Origin: Callipepla californica brunnescens | Lineage: Eukaryota; Chordata; Aves; Galliformes; Odontophoridae | Reading direction: 5' to 3' | NCBI GenBank assembly: GCA_023055505.1 | Contig: JALIRH010000031.1 | Span: 1,820,485-1,884,484, forward strand | Length of the DNA stretch: 64,000 nt | Shown: positions 59,640 to 64,000 of the stretch, one piece after another | How positions within the stretch are numbered: the first letter of the stretch is position 1 | Layout: every line of letters begins with the position of its first letter | The notes under the pieces: generated by a model | Databases searched by the model: none | What the model was told of the DNA's origin: nothing | The model's input: the letters and a program-made list of their open reading frames with translations, nothing else | Position numbers and translations under genes: made by a program

Positions 59640-60300
59640 ATTATTCATGAGCTTCCTTGTGTTCTTAAAAAGCTCTGAGCTGTGCTTGCCAATGTTATGG
59701 CACATTATGAAGCACAGTTATGCAGCAAGAGGGAGGGGGTGATAATGCATTGGTCTATACTGCTGGCATGTTTTCTGTTTGAACTCCTTGGCTGCCAGCA
59801 GAATGCAGAGCTCTTTATTCAAAACCTACTGCTGTTTTTTAAGCATTGTGCTGGTATTATGACCCTTTGCATTGCTTAGGTAAAATACGGCAAGTCGGAT
59901 TTGTGCAATACAGAAACAGTGTGAATCATTTGCATGAAGTTTACACTAGTTTCCATTTGACTGCATTTCTCTTTTGTAACAGTGTTAAAAGAAATGCTCA
60001 GAGAGAAAAGTTCCTAACAGATGCAGGCAGAATTCACCCGGTTAGGTTTCAGATGAATTTTAATTGGCATCAGTTTTATCCATCCATAAAGCGGAAGTAT
60101 ACTCGTTCTTTCTTAATGCCCTCTCTGCCAAATGTAAATGTTTAGATTTTTATCTGAATTATACATTTCTAATTTATAGGGTTTGGATTTCTGCTAAAAA
60201 TATATGTGTCCAAGGTAGTCAGGATAATGATAAGGACAGAAAAGCTAAATTAAAAATAGCTGTTCTCCTAAATGTGCCTCAAATCATGTCATAGTGAATT
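59640..60300. other. Repeat-free block, candidate conserved non-coding DNA
   Basis: The stretch has no microsatellites or transposon pieces and a more even base mix than its neighbours. It contains an exact octamer ATTTGCAT at 59928-59935 (the classical POU/Oct site) and TTGTGCAATA at 59901-59910 (C/EBP-like). Overlapping plus-strand frames of 65, 99 and 76 codons cross it, but none shows a domain. These motifs occur by chance in random DNA, so this is only a candidate for alignment with other birds. Confidence 0.25.
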
Positions 60301-63206
60301 TAAAGCAGGGGGAGGGAGGGTAGTCAGAATTGTATAACTTCTCTAAACCACTGAATTTAGTTTATAATAGTAATAATCCTGAGAAAATCGGTCATTAATG
60401 AAGTTAACAGACAGTTTGCTAAAGTGTTATCTGCCCTTGGCTTTACCTTAGGCCATTAAGTCAAAACTCATCACTTGTTAATAAAGATGGATTTTTATTT
60501 TTTTTTCCCAGAATTTTTGCTTAAATACAGAACTGGCACTTTCTGAGCACATTTGTAAAGCTCAGAACATGGTTAGGTGGAATATTTGTTTATTGAGATA
60601 AACATTATGGGTTTTTTTATTGTTATTTTTTATTCACAGATGTGGAAAGCAAAACCAGGAAAAAAGCCCAGTGGAATTCTCAATTCTTAACTGTCTTGCA
60701 TCAGATATACATGAGAGTAAAAGTTGAACCACCCAAATATATGCTGGGGTGAATGAAATAAAGACCAACACTTGTTACACAGCCTTGTTGAAACATTTAT
60801 TATCTCAAATTCCTCTTGCAAGCACGCAGACTCTTTTGCTTTAAATGAAACTATGAGACAGTTTGAAATGAGATGCAGCTCCAATAAATTCAGTAGAGTT
60901 GCCTTTAACTCAGTTTGAATTTGGCAGTGAATTATACACTAACTGAATATTTACAAAATTCTGAAGTCTACACTTAGTCAAACCTTTCATTAATTTCAGT
61001 GGGAACAAGAATATTACGTGAGTGGGAGGTTGCTTGAATAAGCATTATTTTCATATCTAAATCCATTAACACTAGTATGAGCTATGAATGAATAAAACAG
61101 GCCAGCATCTATTCAGAATTACATCAGTGTAACTAAGAACAGAACTTGGCTCAGTATACTTGGCTGAGGCTGCAGTTGCTAAGACTAGTCTATGAATTGA
61201 AAAAGCTGCTGCAACCATCATGTGCCAACTGAACCAGTACTGGAGCTGTTGCACCTTCTTTGCTCCAAGGACTCATGGACAAAGCTCCCTCCACAGACCT
61301 CTGTCCCTCTGAGTGAGAACCATCAGGACTGATCTCCATGTTGTGCCAACTGTACCTTGTTCCTTAGAGCAGGATATCCAGCAAGTTACTCTAAGACAGC
61401 AATATAACACTGAAAGGAGTAGGTTTTAAAGACAGACCGCCAGTAGACCAACATGGTAATATTTTGGAGATGGCTGCTTATATTTTTAACAATATGAATA
61501 GAAGTTGTTAGGACAGCTTTAGGAAGAGGACATAGTAAGTAATCCATTAGTGATAATTCTCAAATTAATCTCAGATATTTTGCTTCAAAATTATGCTTTA
61601 ACTCAAATAAATTCCTGAGGAAAACCTGTAGAATTTCTGGCCTTAATTGGAAATTGTATCTGTATTAGAAGAAAACCTGGAATGATATTTGCATATACCC
61701 TCAGACCACATCAAGGTCTCTATTAAGCAGTACAACTTTATTACATACTCCACTTAACAGTTTTCTTAGTGCCTGTAATTAGAAGCTTGACCAGACAACA
61801 CCACTAGTTTTTCCTGCACTCCGTGTCATCAAATAGTCACTATTTTTCATAGGTATTCCTCAATAACATCACAATCTAAGTGCAAACACAGCATTGCAAC
61901 TGCAAATTATATTTTACAATACATATATAGAAAACTGCATTTTTAAAATACATAATATCACAACACTTACTACACGTTTGGAACATTTTATTTTCCATAT
62001 GATATAGTAATAGCAGAAGTATGTAACCAAAATTGTATTTAACTGTGCAGAGTGTGAGATTCTTTTTTTAAATGTCATAGAGATACAAAAGTAGGAAAAA
62101 AATTGAATGCATAATTAATTAAATACACTTTTCATTGGAAGCAAAAATTTCTGATGGTCTTCTTTGCTATATAAATGAACTTCAAGTAACAAAGAAGCCT
62201 CTGAGAAGTTTTTATCTCGTACAATTTACCCGTACTGTAGAAAGTTTCATTGTGCCAGAAGAATCCAGATGTAACTCCAGAGCTTTCAGCAGTCTCCCAC
62301 ATACCTAGGAACCCAACTGTAAAGATAAGTAAAGAGTCCTTGAATCTGAATAAAAATACTATAGGAAAGTAGTGGAAGATCTCCTATGTTTGTGGTAATT
62401 CTGTTGCTAAGGATATGTGACAGTGTTCTGAGCTAGCTGGATTTCCCTAATCATCAGTGGTTGCAAATCCAACTGTACTTCATGGTTGTAGTGTACACAA
62501 AGGAAGTAATTTTTTTCTGGAAACATTGGATGGATTGTCGTGCAGAAAAAGAGATGATTGATATCATTTTTAATTCATGCTTCTCAGATATGCCTGGTTT
62601 TGACCGTCTTTTCCAGCCAGGTTGGTGGCCAAGATACATTGAAGGACAGACAGAGCTGAGCTTTGCATACCTGTTGTGACATTTCTATACTTCTCTAGTG
62701 CTTTATACAAATTATAGAACTAGGGGAAAAGAAAATTGATCCTCAAGGAAGTTTATAATTTAAATGTCAACTGACAGAGGCACAGTTTTGAAGGCAGGAA
62801 AGTTATGATCAATAGTTGTAAAAAAAAGTATAGAAGAATGAGAGTGGGTTTAGTGCAACAAGACTGCAATTTCCATTAGGAGAACCATATTTGACAATGT
62901 TTGCAAGTTTTGAAAACAAATGGTTTCAGACGGAAAGTGAGTCCTGGCCTTTGGCTTCCTCTTGGACAGATATACTGAGGAATGAAAGGTGTGGTTCACA
63001 AGGAGCTCTTCCAAATGTGACACATGCAGTGTGATTGCCACAGGAGGAAATACATGCAGGGTGGTTGGTTGGTTGCTTTGGAGTTCGTTTGATTATTGTA
63101 TATTTGACAGAGAAAAAAGGTTTATTTTATTTAAAAGTTATTCCTATTTCAAAGACAGCTTGTTGGATAAAGGAAGCAAGATTTATTAAAATAAAAGAAC
63201 TAGTAG
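60301..63206. other. Unique-looking DNA, no gene seen
   Basis: About 2.9 kb without a recognised transposon. Short frames only. Confidence 0.5.
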
Positions 63207-63241
63207 TCTCTCTCTCTCTCTTTTTTTTTTTTTTTTTTTTT
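63207..63241 (+). repeat. (TC)n followed by T21
   Basis: About seven TC units directly followed by a run of about 21 T. Confidence 0.95.
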
Positions 63242-63493
63242 AGTTTTGGAGGAAAGAAAATACTGTAAACCTGTCGCAGCTTTGATAGCTTTCAAGGAAC
63301 CTTTCATAATTTTGATGTGAATAATGTTTCCATTATACCTGTGGTTACTTATAGTTACTTTATTTTTTCTGTTATTTTGAAATGATTTGGTACTGTTTGA
63401 TATTATTTTTTTTTTGACACTTTACTCATTTTTTGTATCATCTGTCCAACCAAAAGGAAAAACTGACGATGGCAGTCCAAAAATTTCTATAAT

Positions 63494-63545
63494 CATACCA
63501 GGCACTATGAAGAAGATCAACTCTGTCCCATCTAAAACCAGGATG
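63494..63545 (-). mobile_element. Avian ERVL-like LTR, antisense, U3-end remnant
   Basis: The plus strand ATACCAGGCACTATGAAGAA, then ATCAACTCTGTCCCATCTAA and AACCAGGA, is the reverse complement of the first ~50 bp of the avian ERVL-like LTR (sense start TG-CTGGTTTTGG-type). Only this terminal piece is legible. The terminal CA is not preserved. Confidence 0.55.
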
Positions 63546-64000
63546 AAAACATTTAAGCATTATTTGATCATACCAATATCCTGCCAAAGTTTTCCAAGAC
63601 TGTACTTTTTCTTTTCACCTAAGGATGAAGATTTTTGAAAATTATGTTGACACATACAAACTTGCACAAGCATAACATTTGCTCATTCTAGCAATCTTTA
63701 TGGAATACAGGCATTATTATACTGTTTCATGTAATAGTCAAAGATAATATTTATTCTCCAACAGTTTTATGCATCTTACATTTTAGATACAAATAGGTCT
63801 AAATCTCAACTGTTCATAGACTTCTTCAAAGGCAGAAGAACAAGTTTTAAGATCTTTTCCAAAACTTGTTAACATAATGGCATGAAAGAAAAACCCCAGG
63901 ACATTAGTACTGCAGGTTTTTATGTTTTCCAGTCTGATCAACTTTTTATTGTACAAACAGGTTCCAAATCAAAGTGATACATGCCAGTAGAATAGAGAGA
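63546..64000. other. No gene or repeat family recognised
   Basis: AT-rich terminal stretch with short frames only. The window ends inside it. Confidence 0.5.

Noticed and set aside
1..64000. CRISPR array, operon, tRNA or rRNA genes
   Set aside because: No spaced identical repeats with unique spacers, no clover-leaf tRNA with box A/B noticed, no rRNA-like sequence. The window is vertebrate nuclear DNA.

Overview
The window looks like non-coding DNA from a bird. The evidence is repeat content: numerous copies of the CR1 LINE with the CR1-type 3' end (the 'ATTCTATG' octamer), plus three kinds of retroviral-type long terminal repeat (LTR), at least one of which closely resembles the abundant avian ERVL-like LTRs. 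The DNA is AT-rich with few CpGs. I cannot name the species. I see no supportable protein-coding gene, exon series, tRNA or rRNA. Every long reading frame I examined is inside a CR1, an LTR or a simple repeat, or is an unstructured chance frame. The window is best read as a gene desert or part of a very large intron.

Layout. 0-2.6 kb: a minus-strand CR1 fragment, then a plus-strand CR1 with a decayed reverse transcriptase (RT). 2.6-7.4 kb: mostly unique, with one CR1 tail. 7.4-8.8 kb: an old antisense LTR split by a younger 873-bp solo LTR with a perfect 5-bp target-site duplication. 8.8-15.2 kb: unique apart from a CR1 tail. 15.2-18.1 kb: three CR1 3' ends, two antisense LTR pieces and a 50-bp tandem duplication. 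20.5-21.2 kb: a diverged CR1. 23.1-25.0 kb: two same-orientation LTRs of one family, the second a solo LTR with an intact 5-bp duplication, with a perfect 12-bp-stem hairpin between them. 26.6-28.1 kb: two CR1s with their 5' sides facing. 30.3-34.1 kb: two more LTRs of the 24-kb family. 36.7-39.1 kb: a sense/antisense/sense CR1 mosaic. 40.1-41.6 kb: two LTR fragments. 45.1-45.8 kb: a CR1 tail followed by a 500-bp purine satellite with G-runs, ending in a 100-N assembly gap. 50.6-52.3 kb: a 1.56-kb antisense CR1 abutting a (GGGA)n tract. 53.1-53.9 kb: the last CR1. 53.9-64 kb: almost free of recognisable repeats; 59.64-60.3 kb is a guess at conserved non-coding DNA.

No genes work together here. 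What can be read is a history of retroelement insertion, nesting, LTR recombination to solo LTRs and microsatellite growth at element edges. I found no convincing undescribed system. The best leads are the nested solo LTR, the hairpin between the LTR pair, the G-run satellite at the gap, and the repeat-poor right end.
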